The notes under the pieces are model-generated. The model was not told the origin of the DNA, did not search any database, and worked only from the letters and a program-made list of their open reading frames with translations. Shown here in pieces: positions 32,555-44,918 of a stretch of 64,000 bases of DNA. Within the stretch, counting starts at the first letter, position 1. Every line of letters begins with the position of its first letter. The stretch is from positions 10,657,881-10,721,880 of the forward strand of contig CM071597.1 of NCBI GenBank assembly GCA_036435485.1, read 5' to 3'. The translations under genes were made by a program, and so were the position numbers. The stretch is from Saposhnikovia divaricata. Taxonomy: Eukaryota; Streptophyta; Magnoliopsida; Apiales; Apiaceae.

Positions 32555-33990
32555 CAACTTCCGTGCCTCCAAGGCATTGTCGGGTAACCAACCGGTTTCT
32601 TAGTGAGCCTGTGTAGGATCTATCCAATGGCTTTTCATACCTACGGGTGTTATCAGCTTTTCTATCAATGCTTCGGGTCTCCAAGACTTGGAAGTAAGAA
32701 CTTCCAACATAATTCTCTATCTCTGAGGAGGCAGGCATGGATATGACATCAGCCTTTACTTTTTCCTCCCACGTAACACTCATTGAATTGAGTCAAGTTT
32801 CAAGTATTTTGTCACGGTTCCAGCCCTGGACTCAAACTCATTATTTACTTGTGGTACTACCGATTTTGAGTCTCCACAGACTTTGAGTGGGCCTCCGGCC
32901 AAGCCAAGTCCGGCTATCACAGCTTTGCATTCAGCCTCATTGTTTGTCGTTGGAAAATCATAAACCCATCGGGGTGTGTTCTCACTTAATTTTGTTTTTG
33001 ATTCTCCATCATAATTGATCCATACTCCTTGAGTACCGCTATCCATACTCCTTGAGTACCGCTTCTGGATTCTCCTTCTCTGATCCTTTTGAGTACCGCT
33101 TCTGGATTCTTCTTCTAATCTTTTGCCCTCCAGGAGTACTACCTCCTGCCCCCCCCCCCCCCCCCCGACTTCTTGGCTGTCAATAGTGTATTCAACCACG
33201 AAGTCAGCGAGTGCTTGGGGATTTATTGTGGTTACTTTGTCCCATGCAAGACTTTTTTCACGTAATAAATGGGTTTCTGAACCTTGTATTCCTCTTTCGC
33301 GAGGACGACATTCAAAGCCGTATTAAATGCAGCCAGGTATAGATACAACAACTTTTCGTAATTCGGTTATGTTAACACGTGGAGGTTCGTTTCAAGGATT
33401 GCTCTACCCTTATCGGGGTTGGCCTTAATTTCCACGCTTGGAGACCGTCAAACCCAAAAATTTTCCAGATTCTATGCTGAAGGCGCATTAAGTTAGATTC
33501 AATATCATCTTCTGGTGTCTTAACACCTCAAATACCTCATAAGAATGTTCGATGCGATGTGCCTTATCGAGGCTCTTGATTAACATGTCATTTACATGGA
33601 CTTCTATAGTCTTTCCAACAAGATGCGAAAAAATCTTATTCATTAATCTTCGATATGTCGCCTCTTTGGGTCATCACCTTTGTTGCATTGGTCAATGTAT
33701 CGTTCCTGGTTGGGGAAAGTAGTCGCTGAGACATGCATCTTTCATATCAATGAAGTCAATACACATCCTTCATTCTCCATTGGCCTTCCTACCTCTTGGA
33801 ATCAAAATTTCTGTTCTTTCGTTTCATCGTCTCCCTATTCGGGTGGATCGACCCCTGGCATATCAGCTAATGTCCAAGCAAATACAACAATGTTCTCTTG
33901 TAGGAACACATCCAGTTTGCCCTTCAATGGTTCATTCAGCAATGCCCTACGTGGGTAACTTTTCAGGTTCTTCGGGAACTAGGGGAGTGG
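32555..33990 (-). pseudogene. Tat-type reverse transcriptase-RNase H remnant
   Basis: On the minus strand the entry to RT reads NIVVFAWTLADMPGVDP, followed by YRRLMNKIFSHLVGKTIEV and HVNDMLIKSL, where a YVDD-type active site is expected (Asp to Asn). RNase H at 33199-32780 shows VWINYDGES, DFPTTNNEAECKAVIAGLGLA and VCGDSKSVVPQVNNEFE. Stops and frameshifts are frequent. Text to about 32555 (ADVISMPASSE) matches the RNase H-integrase connection; the integrase itself is missing. Confidence 0.8.
33148..33165. repeat. poly(C) run
   Basis: A homopolymer of C inside the RNase H remnant. Its exact length is uncertain in any sequencing method. Confidence 0.6.
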
Positions 33991-34041
33991 GGACTAAGTC
34001 CTCGGTAGGTTTTTCTCTTTGTTTCTCATCTTCTCGGACAT

Positions 34042-35430
34042 TGACAAGGCTGTCGCGTGCCTATCAAATAATAAAAATCTAACAAATCTTTCTAACTATG
34101 CAGTAGGGTAAGTCAGAGTCGTTCCCACAGAGACAAAAGTGCCAATCACCAGTCTTTTTCTGATTTAATTTAGCTAAGCAAGTAACACAATAAATTTTGA
34201 GGATTTAATTAAACTAATTTATACTAAGAAGAATTGTGTTTATACTAATCAGATCTAAAAACATCCAGAATTAAGTATCCCCACTAGCATGGTCAATGCA
34301 ATCGTGAATTTTCCTCCCCAATTAATCGTATAATACTCAACAGGAAAGATGCGCCCTATAAATACCAATAATCCCTCTCGGGTATTAATGGCTTCTCTAA
34401 AATACAATCAAGCCTATTCTCATGGTATCATGCAATTCAGAGACATTAATAACAGCACCCTAACTTCCTAACAATCCGTTCTACCTATTCTCATGGAGAA
34501 GTTCATGTTCTTATTGGATAAATCACAACCATCTAAATCCAACTCTCGTTGATAAATAGATAATGGTTCAAACAATACACATAATCACGTCTGATCTGCA
34601 ATTGCTAATTAAAACAACTCAATAAGCAAGAGCAATTAAACAATCAAATTGGGGAATTCACACATCGACCATAACTAGGGTTCAACTCAACCCTAGATTA
34701 ATAAACTACTCACACATGATTGAATTAACAAAACAAGAATGAATATAAGAACACATAATTATAAGAATAGAGAAAAAGTGTTTACAAAAGTATACGTACC
34801 AATGCTTTTGATCTCTAAGATTGGATCATAAAACAATACCCCTAGATGTGTTTATATAGGCACCAGGAGCCTAAAAATTAGCTAACCAAAACTAAGTAGG
34901 AAACAGCTAATAAAATATTACAATTGTAATAGAAGTAGGAATAAAAAAAGAAATATCCTCCTTGAATTAGATAAGCCTCGTAGACTTCTGGTAATTTCCC
35001 TCTTTGTGTTGGATAAGAATTTGTTGTCCAAGATTTGCCGTAATTAGAATTGAAATAGGATTCCAGGAAGTGAAATTCGTCATCTGTCTTTCAGGCCTGT
35101 TTCTGGGCTTCTCCAGTTGGAATATTGATATTGGACCACCTTTGACTTGTAGAAAATTCTGTTATCTTCGCGTGGGCTGTAAGATCACCCAATTCTGATG
35201 TCTGAAACTCAAGTTATGGCCCAAACAGTGATGTACACGCAAGCTGCCCAATAGTTACGAATTTTCTAGTAATTTAAGTCCAAATAAACTCAATTCCTTC
35301 CAAGTTTGGGAATTATTTATTTCCTGCAATAAACTCCAATAAAACTTATTAAATCGACACGATTATTCGCAAAAGCTCATTAAATGTGGGAATAAAATCC
35401 TCTAAAATATATGTAAATTATATTCTATCA
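34042..35430 (-). repeat. 3' LTR of the young element (left copy)
   Basis: It starts TGACAAGGCTGTCGCG and ends TATTCTATCA on the plus strand, and is 1389 bp long. A polypurine-like tract (complement of TATCCCCACACTT) lies just inside at 35431-35445. Confidence 0.92.
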
Positions 35431-37477
35431 AATATCCCCACACTTAGCACTTTGCGCGTCCTCGTGCAAGCTAAAATAATAACTACACTAACTAATTAGT
35501 ACCACTTCCGTAGGTGATCACGGTTGCATTTAACATATGCAACAAGTCCTTTAAACCCCTAGGTAGCCCTAGTGGACGAGTAGGGTCTCGTGAGGGCTTA
35601 TAGTGAATATACCCACAAAATCCATCCAACTCATGCAAAAGATCACACATCAACACAACACCACACACACCCGTCCTCTCATGCCATATCAACTTAAGAA
35701 TCAAAATGAAAATGCAATGTCTTGGTGTCTAAAGTGCAAGTATCCACATAGTTTACTCAAGAAAGATGCATAAAATTATAGAAATCCATGTCAAATGTAA
35801 GAATAGGTTGGTAAACATGCTAAGCACACAAGAGCACATCTTTGAGACAAAATCTGGGATCTCCTATGCCAAAAGCAAAAACTCACCTTCACTCACAAAG
35901 AATATTCACTCAAAACAAGGGTAAGTGTTTCACTCAACTCCAACAATATCATAAACATGCTTTGTCCTTGTTATCAATCTAACTCTTAACACAACATACA
36001 TTATCGATGACAATCAAAAGGTCTTTGTTCAGGTTGTAATGGGGCTAGGGACAAGGTATGTCAAGAAAGCTAAAGAAGGTTAAGTCAAAAGCTAGTACCC
36101 AACAATGAAATTCAAACAACTCCCATACTTATGAAAACCAATGAATACTTCCCCACACTTGAACTTTTATCATAGTCCAAAAACTTTGTCTAGTCGAATC
36201 TAAGTAGGATCACAAAGGATAAGTATGCTCTCAAATTTATTTTTTCTGTTTTTTCTTTTTCTTCTTTTTTTTTCTTTTTTTTTCTTTTTTTTTTTTTCAA
36301 GACAAGTAATTCTCCAGTAACCACGGGTAGCGAAAAGTCACCAAAATACAATTGCTTAATACCAGCGCATGCACATGGATCGTCCCTTTCATATGTCATT
36401 GCACTTACCACCCAATGATCTCAAAGGAGTACTTGCTTCTTCCCTTTTTTTTAGAGAGCTGAATAATAACCAGATGAACAATGATCCTTAAGATATGATT
36501 TCCAACTTCGACTAACAAGCTAACAATCAAACCCCAAATATTCCCCAAAAGTATGATCATCAATAAAACCCCCTTTTTATTACACACCTTATTACTCCCT
36601 TAAGCACAATACTAGCCTTTGACAATTGGGTTCAAATTTAATATAGGCCAATACAAGAAAAGGATATATGGCAAGTAACGTGGTGTGTCACCGAAAGAAT
36701 AGGATTAAGCTCAAAGGGTTAACTAATTGATCATGTATAAATGGTTTGGAATTATAGGAAATATGAGGTTATACCTAATTGCCTTTATCATCTTATCATC
36801 AATTAATGTCATGCATCTCAAGAAAGACTTCAAGCAAGTGCTAGCAATGTAAACAACAAGTGGACACTCAAGCAAACAAATAGTTATGCAAAAGATGTGC
36901 ATATAAGCTCAAAACTCACTTGGTGTGACAAAACATAATCAATCCCAAAGTAATAGTCTCTCTAACGCACCTACTTGTATTCAAAGCATATAGACCAAAT
37001 TATCTTGCACATATTCATGTCATTCTAATCATTTAGCACATTCAATAAGTCTACTAGTTTCTACTTGCTAGTGTACGTGTGTGCACAAGAACATCACATA
37101 TCATCTCTCAATCAAAAGCATCCATAAACACAAGATTTCTAACAGCATGCATGGGTGTATTTACGTAAGTAACCTTCACATGGCTAGAATTATTTTTGGT
37201 ATTTTTCAAAAAAAAAATTTTCAATTTTTTTTTTTTTTTTTGGATTTTTTTTTTTTATAACAAAACACATATATATATTAAGCACATCCCCACACTTAAA
37301 TGTGGCAATGTCCTCAATGGCACAATACTAAGAATATCAACTAATAATAAGAAGGAAAGAAATACTCCCCTATGCCAAAGCATGAAGTGCACCAGTCCTC
37401 CACAGTATACAGAATCCATGGGTTGCCTCCCAAGTAGCGCATTTGTTTAACGTCGTTAGCCCGACACCTGTTGACAA
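35431..37477 (-). other. non-coding 3' interior of the young element
   Basis: No reading frame of note. Repeats of the polypurine-like CCCCACACTT occur at about 35436, 36152 and 37288. Long T/C-rich homopolymer runs lie at about 36240-36298 and 37205-37257. The rest is unique AT-rich sequence. Confidence 0.6.
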
Positions 37478-38719
37478 TTATCCTGGCGAAAAAGCATATA
37501 GATGTACATATCTCCTAATTTGAATTAATCTAGTGATGTGAGCACCAATTAGATAACCACGAAGATACATAAATTGGCACGTGAGACTCATGTGATGCTC
37601 ACGAAATTTCGGGATGTGAAAATATTTAGCAAAATCCGCATCAAAACATTTATGACTACTTTTCACAAATCCCTCCCAAATCGGGTCTACAACAGGCATA
37701 TACACATTCTCAATCTTAGCATTCTTCAAATCAAGCGTATCCAAATTCGGTTCTATCTCATCTACCACAATGGGAATCACAATATCCTTATTCAAATTTA
37801 TATCTTCCACAACCATACTATCACCCTCGTCAAATAGCATGCAAATAGAGTCATCTAAGATATCAACATCATTATTATCAAAAGAGTTTTCACACGAGTT
37901 AATTTCTTGAGAAGCATATGGATCAATAAGAGTGAGACTTTCAAAATCATCATCAAAATCATCATAATCATCAAAAATTAGCTCACTATTACTAACCTCG
38001 TTTGGTGACTCTTTGAACTCCTTACCACTCCACAAAGTTGTATCATCAAATTGACTCATTGGTATTTCCTCCAATTGAGAGCGCCTCTCAACGAATTCAG
38101 TTACCTCTTGAGCTAGTTGAGCAATTGAGATTTCAATCAACTTACCTTGAGTTTTCAACTCATTAAGACTTGTCTCAACCTCTTCATTCTTGCTCAGCTG
38201 TGTAACAACAACTCCTTCCAACAGACTTTCCAAGTTGGATTTTTGTGGTGGCTGAAAGTAGTTGATTTGAGGTGGTTGAGCTTGGCATGGACTAACTTGC
38301 TTCTCTTCAAACTGAGCATTAAACTGTTGACGTTGAGCATCACAAGTGGCTAATGACTCATTCATCTTGGCACATGGAGAGAAATAAGTTTCCAAGGCAG
38401 TTTCCAAGCTTGATTTTTCTGGTTGAGCTAGATTGCTTTGGTAGGAAAAATCAGAATAATTTTCCAAACTAGAAGTGTATGTTTCGGAATAAGGATTGTA
38501 TTGTGGTGGCTGGTCAGAGTTGTAATGGGCATTGTAATGAAAATTATTATCCCAATATTGTGCTTGGCTTGGGTAATAAGGGGTATTATATTGGCAAAAA
38601 TTTAGAGTGTGTCCCTGTATACCGCAAACATCACAAGTAGCAACCAAATAAGAATTTCTTGACTCAATTTCATCGATCTTTTGAGAAAATGCCCGCATAG
38701 TCTCAATCAATGCCTCCAT
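37478..38719 (-). CDS. gag-like protein of the young LTR element
   Basis: This is an uninterrupted 413-residue frame, the only one in the element. Near the N-terminus is a CX2CX4HX4C zinc knuckle (Cys29, Cys32, His37, Cys42: CDVCGIQGHTLNFC). A Tyr/Gln/Asn-rich segment (about 45-150) and a long acidic C-terminal half (Asp/Glu-rich, about 220-330) follow. The knuckle suggests RNA binding and a capsid-related role. A standard retroviral-type gag domain was not recognised. It lies between the primer-binding site and the long non-coding interior and would be translated from the LTR promoter. Confidence 0.7.
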   Translation of the reverse strand: MEALIETMRAFSQKIDEIESRNSYLVATCDVCGIQGHTLNFCQYNTPYYPSQAQYWDNNFHYNAHYNSDQPPQYNPYSETYTSSLENYSDFSYQSNLAQPEKSSLETALETYFSPCAKMNESLATCDAQRQQFNAQFEEKQVSPCQAQPPQINYFQPPQKSNLESLLEGVVVTQLSKNEEVETSLNELKTQGKLIEISIAQLAQEVTEFVERRSQLEEIPMSQFDDTTLWSGKEFKESPNEVSNSELIFDDYDDFDDDFESLTLIDPYASQEINSCENSFDNNDVDILDDSICMLFDEGDSMVVEDINLNKDIVIPIVVDEIEPNLDTLDLKNAKIENVYMPVVDPIWEGFVKSSHKCFDADFAKYFHIPKFREHHMSLTCQFMYLRGYLIGAHITRLIQIRRYVHLYAFSPG

Positions 38720-38904
38720 GTTTTCTTCCTGCTCCTCTCTTCACTCGCTTAATTTCTTGTCATAGGAATCTGAAAATCAATTTTACAAGAAACAAGAAAA
38801 ACCACAAGCAAAGATCAAACAGAACAAGAATAATAGCCGAAGCAACACAACTAAAAAACTTAGCTAAACTAACTCAAAAATTAACCAATCTAACACTGCT
38901 TTGT

Positions 38905-38927
38905 CCCCGGCAGCGGCGCCAAAAATT
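38905..38927 (-). other. primer-binding site of the young element
   Basis: The complement reads TTTTTGGCGCCGCTGCCGGGG directly beside the LTR. This resembles the TGGCGCCG... sites of Athila-group elements. Confidence 0.75.
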
Positions 38928-40316
38928 TGACAAGGCTGTCGCGTGCCTATCAAATAATAAAAATCTAACAAATCCTTCTAACTATGCAGTAGGGTAAGTC
39001 AGAGTCGTTCCCACAGAGACAAAAGTGCCAATCACCAGTCTTTTTCTGATTTAATTTAGCTAAGCAAGTAACACAATAAATTTTGAGGATTTAATTAAAC
39101 TAATTTATACTAAGAAGAATTGTGTTTATACTAATCAGATCTAAAAACATCCAGAATTAAGTATCCCCACTAGCATGGTCAATGCAATCGTGAATTTTCC
39201 TCCCCAATTAATCGTATAATACTCAACAGGAAAGATGCGCCCTATAAATACCAATAATCCCTCTCGGGTATTAATGGCTTCTCTAAAATACAATCAAGTC
39301 TATTCTCATGGTATCATGCAATTCAGAGACATTAATAACAGCACCCTAACTTCCTAACAATCCGTTCTACCTATTCTCATGGAGAAGTTCATGTTCTTAT
39401 TGGATAAATCACAACCATCTAAATCCAACTCTCGTTGATAAATAGATAATGGTTCAAACAATACACATAATCACGTCTGATCTGCAATTGCTAATTAAAA
39501 CAACTCAATAAGCAAGAGCAATTAAACAATCAAATTGGGGAATTCACACATCGACCATAACTAGGGTTCAACTCAACCCTAGATTAATAAACTACTCACA
39601 CATGATTGAATTAACAAAACAAGAATGAATATAAGAACACATAATTATAAGAATAGAGAAAAAGTGTTTACAAAAGTATACGTACCAATGCTTTTGATCT
39701 CTAAGATTGGATCATAAAACAATACCCCTAGATGTGTTTATATAGGCACCAGGAGCCTAAAAATTAGCTAACCAAAACTAAGTAGGAAACAGCTAATAAA
39801 ATATTACAATTGTAATAGAAGTAGGAATAAAAAAAGAAATATCCTCCTTGAATTAGATAAGCCTCGTAGACTTCTGGTAATTTCCCTCTTTGTGTTGGAT
39901 AAGAATTTGTTGTCCAAGATTTGCCGTAATTAGAATTGAAATAGGATTCCAGGAAGTGAAATTCGTCATCTGTCTTTCAGGCCTGTTTCTGGGCTTCTCC
40001 AGTTGGAATATTGATATTGGACCACCTTTGACTTGTAGAAAATTCTGTTATCTTCGCGTGGGCAGTAAGATCACCCAATTCTGATGTCTGAAACTCAAGT
40101 TATGGCCCAAACAGTGATGTACACGCAAGCTGCCCAATAGTTACGAATTTTCTAGTAATTTAAGTCCAAATAAACTCAATTCCTTCCAAGTTTGGGAATT
40201 ATTTATTTCCTGCAATAAACTCCAATAAAACTTATTAAATCGACACGATTATTCGCAAAAGCTCATTAAATGTGGGAATAAAATCCTCTAAAATATATGT
40301 AAATTATATTCTATCA
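38928..40316 (-). repeat. 5' LTR of the young element (right copy)
   Basis: It has the same length and ends as the copy at 34042-35430. It carries TATATAGGCACC near 39741, which on the minus strand is not an obvious TATA. Confidence 0.92.
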
Positions 40317-40321
40317 GACAT

Positions 40322-41007
40322 CCATGTCTTCAATCGGGAGGACCTGCCCCCCGACTTCATCAGGCCTCAAGGTAGCCGGATAGTTATAATTTGATCTCTC
40401 TTTTCTTTATCAACTCCATTCCTTGTAGGAAATATGATGTTCACGTCGTAGCTCGAGGCAACCGCCTTAAAGGCAAGAAAGCCTGTCCTCCCAAGGATCG
40501 CATTGTAAGCGGAAGTTACTTTAACCACCAAAAGGTTCAACATCTGTGTGGCCTCCCTAAGCTCCCGTCCTATTATCATGGATAGCCGAATAGTTTCTCT
40601 AACTCTCCGACTCAACTCCGTTGAACCCATAGATGGGCATGTTGGAGGGGTCAATCGAGTATCAATATATCCCATCTTCAAAAATGCATCATGAAACCAG
40701 ATATTCACCAAAGTTCTCCATTGTCCACCAAGACTCATTTCACTTGCGAGTTGCCTATCACAGGTATTATGACCAACGGACCATCATAGAGGCACTTCAT
40801 CCCTTCCAAATTAGAGTCATCAAAGGAAATTTCCATTTCGGTATTTGGTCGCTGTGGAGCTTCTCCTATAATGTGCATAGCCTCTCGAGCATAAGCTTTA
40901 CGAAAGCTCCTCGTATTCCCAACCGCTATCGGGCTTTCAGAAATCATGTTTATCATCGGCCCCCTGGAGCTATGGATTGGGATCTCGATCGTCATCCTTC
41001 CTTCCAT
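40322..41007 (-). pseudogene. Tat-type protease region remnant
   Basis: On the minus strand it reads a frame-broken VDNG-like protease site (about 40700-40730), then FHDAFLKMGYIDTRLTP. After a degenerate middle comes AYNAILGRTGFLAFKAVASSYDVNIIFPTRNGV. These are the characteristic aspartic-protease and linker motifs of Tat elements. Upstream text (YAREAMHIIGEAPQRPNTEMEISFDDSN) matches the gag-protease linker. Frameshifts separate the pieces. The young element is inserted just after this region. Confidence 0.75.
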
Positions 41008-44000
41008 AATCTCTTCTTTAGGTTTCCCTGTTGGCCATCCTTGATGAACTTATTCAACTTTTCTCTTTGGATCAGAAATTTGATCTTGTGTTTCACCTGT
41101 CTATAATCGTGAGTGTTATTCCCCAATGGCTTATGGAACTGACCATATTGGTTCTTGTTTCTCTTCCCGGGATCAGCCCTTAGTGGCTTTGGCCATCAGG
41201 GATTCTTGTGTTTCTCAATGTCCATCAGGATTTGGGTGTTGGGAGTATTCAAACGTGCATAGGTGGTGAACCTCGGTCCTTGATCGCTCTTCTTCCCGGT
41301 AGAGTCAGAGTCTTTACTTATTCGAGGATTATACCTATCCTTAACATCCCACTCGTGACCACCTTCCCTTCTTATTATTACCTTCATCACCTCCAGCAGG
41401 GGTTGAGGCTTCCCTTACACTTCCCTCTACCTTGATAGCTACTCTATCATCCAGGTTCGGGACCTTCAAGGCTTCCTTGGTGATTCGCTTCATGTAATCC
41501 CTCAAGGATTCATTCTTTCCTTGTTCCACATTCATAGGGATGTAAAATGTTTCTCATGAACTTTCCATCAATGAACGGGGCGATAAATGCCCTTCTTAGT
41601 CCTTTAAAGGAGCTGATTGAGTTCGGGGGCAACCGACTATACCATTGTTTTGTCATGCCCCCCAAGGTTTGAGGGAACGCCTTATACTTGATTGCGTCAA
41701 TCACAGATTAAATTTAGTAGTGCATTGGAGGATGTCCTCAGATGATTAGTGGGATCTCCTGCCCCATCATACACCTCGATAGTGGGCGTCTTGAATTTCC
41801 TTGAGATATGAGCATTCATTACCTCGTTGTTGAAGGACAAGATTGGATCGTCACGATCTCCTAGAGCCATCGGGATCAGCCCTTTGTGAATCAATCCTTC
41901 TCCTCCTAGACTCGCATTAATAACAAATGGGATCCTAGCCCTTGGGGGCTGCCTAGCCTATTGTATTTCCAAGTTTTTCTTCAATTTTCGGATATGCACT
42001 TTATGAGCAAGTATCCTCCCTCCTAAAGTCTTGGGAGCCAATCCTTTGGATCCACGGGGCTGAGAAGGCCCTGACCCTCTTTCGAGCTCCTTGCCTGGTT
42101 CTCCTTCTGAGATAGTTACCTTCATCAGTGGATGATGAATCGTCAACAATATAGGGTCCGAAAAAATCTTGACTCCTTCTAGGCCTTGAATGCACTGAGG
42201 CGCGTATGCCTCGTGTTGCTGGTCACTTCTACCATCGATGAACGATATCCCATTGGTGGGAACCTAAGTTCATTGTGTAATGTTAGAGATGGACATCTCT
42301 AGTCCCAACGGTGCGCTAGATGGGCAACACCACCATCCAGATGGGATTCGTCTTTGAATTCATTGAACCCACAGTCGGCTGCTGTGGATTAGTAATTTGA
42401 GCCCCTGAATCCTTTCTTCTATGGCCGGAAGAGCCGTTCCTTGAGTCCCTCGGGGTTGAGAACGTCGTGCTCTTTCGGTGGGCTCCTTGCCTTGACGTCT
42501 TTTGCTAGAACGGACATCCTCTTCCTCATCTTCTTCATACGAGGAGTCGTCTTTGGCATATGACCCGGAGAAACTTTGGTGTCCTCCAACAAGGGGACCA
42601 AGCCTTCAATGTATTGAGGCACATAATTCTCATGAGTAGATCGATGGTTTCATCAGCAGTTGGGAATGGTGACAACCCATGAGCACTTTGGTGTGCTCCA
42701 TTGGCCATATGTAAGACCACCATCTGTAACTGGGGATTCGCTCCTTGAGTTAGTGGATTTTGGGTCACCCCTCGGGGATCACCCATTTGAGACGCGTCTT
42801 TGGCGGAGTCGTTCCCTGAATAAAAGTCAAGGGGAGTGGATTATCAGTCTGATTGCTCTTACATCGTCTTTAGTGTACGATCGAGACTTCTTCCTACAAC
42901 ATGCGGAGGTTTCAGGCCTTAAATACCGGGCGAATCATCCTCTCGCTAAGCTGTTAGTGGTGGAAGCTCCATGGTAGAGATTTGTAATCATGCTTGCCTA
43001 TTATGGGCATAATCATGCCTAGGATTGGGGATCCACCCCTAGAGAGTTTAAACTCGTTCACTAGGGCAGTGAAGTAGACATCCTCCGAGGGGAGAGACAA
43101 CCTTATGAAGGGGATTCGTCCCTTGGTTGAAGGGGTTCGTCACTAGGGGTAACGACCATCTGTAACTGGGAGGATTCGCTCTTTGAGTTAGTGGATTTTG
43201 GGTCACCCCTTGGGGATCACCCATTGGAGACGCGTCTTTGGCGGAGTCGTTCCCTGAATAAAAGTCAAGGGGAGTGGATTATCAGTCTGATTGCTCTTAC
43301 ATCGTCTTTAGTGTACGATCGAGACTTCTTCCTCCTACTACATGCGGAGGTTTCAGGCCTTAAATACCGGGCAAATCATCCTCTCGTTGGGGTGGAAGCC
43401 CATAACTTGGGTTCTAAGCTGTTAGTGGTGGAAGCTCCATGGTAGAGATTTGTAATCATGCTTGCCTATTATGGGCATAATCATCCCTAGGATTGGGGAT
43501 CCGCCCCTGGAGAGTTTAAACTCGTTCATTAGGGCAGTGAAGTAGACATCCTCCGAGGGGAGAGACAACCTTCTGAAGGGGATTCGTCCCTTGGTTGAAG
43601 GGGTTCGTCACTAGGGGTAACGACCATCTGTAACTGGGAGGATTCGCTCCTTGAGTTAGTGGATTTTGGGTCACCCCTTGGGGATCACCCATTGGAGATG
43701 CGTCTTTGGCGGAGTCGTTCCCTGAATAAAAGTCAAGGGGAGTGGATTATCACTCCGATTGCTCTTACATCGTCTTTAGTGTACGATCGAGACTTCTTCC
43801 TCCTACTACATGCGGAGGTTTCAGGCCTTAAATACCGGGCGAATCATCCTCTCATTGGGGTGGAAGCCCATAACTTGGGTTCTAAGCTGTTACTGGTGGA
43901 AGCTCCATGATAGAGATTTGTAATCATGCTTGCCTATTATGGGCATAATCATGCCTAGGATTGGGGATCTGCCCCTGGAGAGTTTAAACTCGTTCACTAG

Positions 44001-44289
44001 GGCAGTGATGTAGACAACCTCCGAGGGGAGTGACAACCTTCTAAAGGGGATTCGTCCCTTGGTTGAAGGGGTTCGTCACTAGGGGTAACGACCTCTGTGT
44101 TTGAGTTTCAGACCTTGGGAGTTCCGTCCCTTGAGGCTGAGTAATCTGAGGTTGGGATCCCGCTCCTGGTGGTACCTGTTCCGTCACTAAGGGTGCGGAA
44201 GTGCCGATGGGCGTTTCAGTAGTTTTTGCGATTGATGTTCTTCGTGTGGTAACCATGGTTGATGTCTTTTTTCCCACAGACGGCGCCAA
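41008..44289 (-). pseudogene. Tat-type gag remnant with internal 468-bp repeats
   Basis: The likely start lies near 44254 or 44289 (MVTTRRTSIAKT), close to the primer-binding site. The retrotransposon gag domain is readable in three frame-shifted pieces: NEVMNAHISRKFKTPTIEVYDGAGDP (about 41880-41740), FPQTLGGMTKQWYSRLPPNSISSF (about 41690-41600) and NESLRDYMKRITKEAL (about 41520-41460). Between the N-terminus and this domain lies a threefold 468-bp tandem repeat that has inflated the region. Many stops are present. Confidence 0.75.
42717..44088. repeat. 468-bp tandem repeat, three copies, in the Tat gag region
   Basis: CGACCATCTGTAACTGGGAGG at 43153 and 43621, and CGACCTCTGTG at 44089, mark an exact 468-bp period. 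The first copy (from about 42717) is shortened by about 30 bp. 468 is a multiple of 3, so long accidental frames appear on the plus strand in all copies. Confidence 0.92.
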
Positions 44290-44290
44290 A
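44271..44290 (-). other. primer-binding site of the Tat-type element
   Basis: The complement reads TTTGGCGCCGTCTGTGGGAA next to the right LTR, a common site in plant Tat elements. Confidence 0.75.
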
Positions 44291-44918
44291 TGTTGTGGAA
44301 TAAAAACTAGGGCGTAATTAATTCGTGTATTGAATGCTAAGGATTGAGAGCTTCGAGCTTTAATGGTGGCTGTTCTTGCTGTCGGGACTAGTCGATCCTC
44401 GCAAGATGCCTATGTACCTTGATGAATATCAAGAATCAAGCCAAAACGTAGTTCTAGAGTTGCCTACGTGGCTTGATGCGCCCTCGCGACGTAGTGACGT
44501 AGTGGCTTGTATCTCCGTATTCGAGGATTAAGCCTAAAACGTGATAAGTGAGGCATGGAGCTGCGTCCAAAAAACGTTGTCTAGAGAATGAGGGGTCAGG
44601 CCCTTTATATAGGCGTTGGGTGCCTTGGAATTATAGTAGGTTTGGTGTCTTGGTGGACAAGTTACCCATTCTAGATAGAATTCTGGATCCTTCTATGACG
44701 ATGGCTGATTCCTATTGGACTCGTATGTCTTGGAGGCCACTCCTAGTTTGAATTGGTTCCCTTTTGAACTCAATAACGGAGTCTTTTTATTAGCTGATTT
44801 ATCAATTACGAATTTAGTATTTTAATTAGGATTTTGAGCCTCATAATTGGACTTTGACCTTGGACCAACCTATGTTTATTTAATGCAACATTAAATGTGA
44901 CTTTAGGATTTATTATCA
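44291..44918 (-). repeat. 5' LTR of the Tat-type element (right)
   Basis: It matches 26987-27625 in order along its length, starting TGTTGTGGAATAAAAAC and ending TTATTATCA. The adjacent AATAT repeats the left flank. Confidence 0.88.

Larger units (their letters stand above)
34042..40316 (-). mobile_element. young non-autonomous LTR retrotransposon with gag-like gene only
   Basis: Two 1389-bp LTRs (34042-35430 and 38928-40316) are flanked by perfect 5-bp GACAT duplications (34037-34041 and 40317-40321). The LTRs differ at only three positions that I found (34087, near 34409 and near 35182 versus their partners), so the insertion is recent. The primer-binding site, read on the minus strand as TGGCGCCGCTGCCGGGG, lies next to the right LTR. 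The 3.5-kb interior has one long reading frame with a zinc knuckle and no protease, RT or integrase. This fits a gag-only element mobilised by Athila-type relatives; the helper is inferred. Confidence 0.92.
26987..44918 (-). mobile_element. Tat-type Ty3/gypsy retrotransposon, decayed and nested-into
   Basis: The LTRs at both ends (26987-27625 and 44291-44918) are flanked by the 5-bp direct repeat AATAT (26982-26986 and 44919-44923). The orientation is minus: the primer-binding-like TGGCGCCGTCTGTGGG sits inside the right LTR and a polypurine-like tract (complement of GCCCCCCAACTT) sits inside the left LTR. From right to left the order is gag, protease, RT, RNase H, then a long repeat-rich 3' region; the integrase was not found. 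The LTRs differ at roughly 6-8% by eye, so the insertion is old. A young LTR element (34042-40316) and a solo LTR (31371-32549) were inserted later. Confidence 0.9.

Noticed and set aside
34042..35430. Plus-strand 64-residue frame repeated at 35004 and 39890
   Set aside because: It lies in both LTRs of the young element and has no coding signature.
42660..43910. Repeated plus-strand frames of about 83-105 residues
   Set aside because: They arise from the 468-bp tandem repeat inside the minus-strand gag region.
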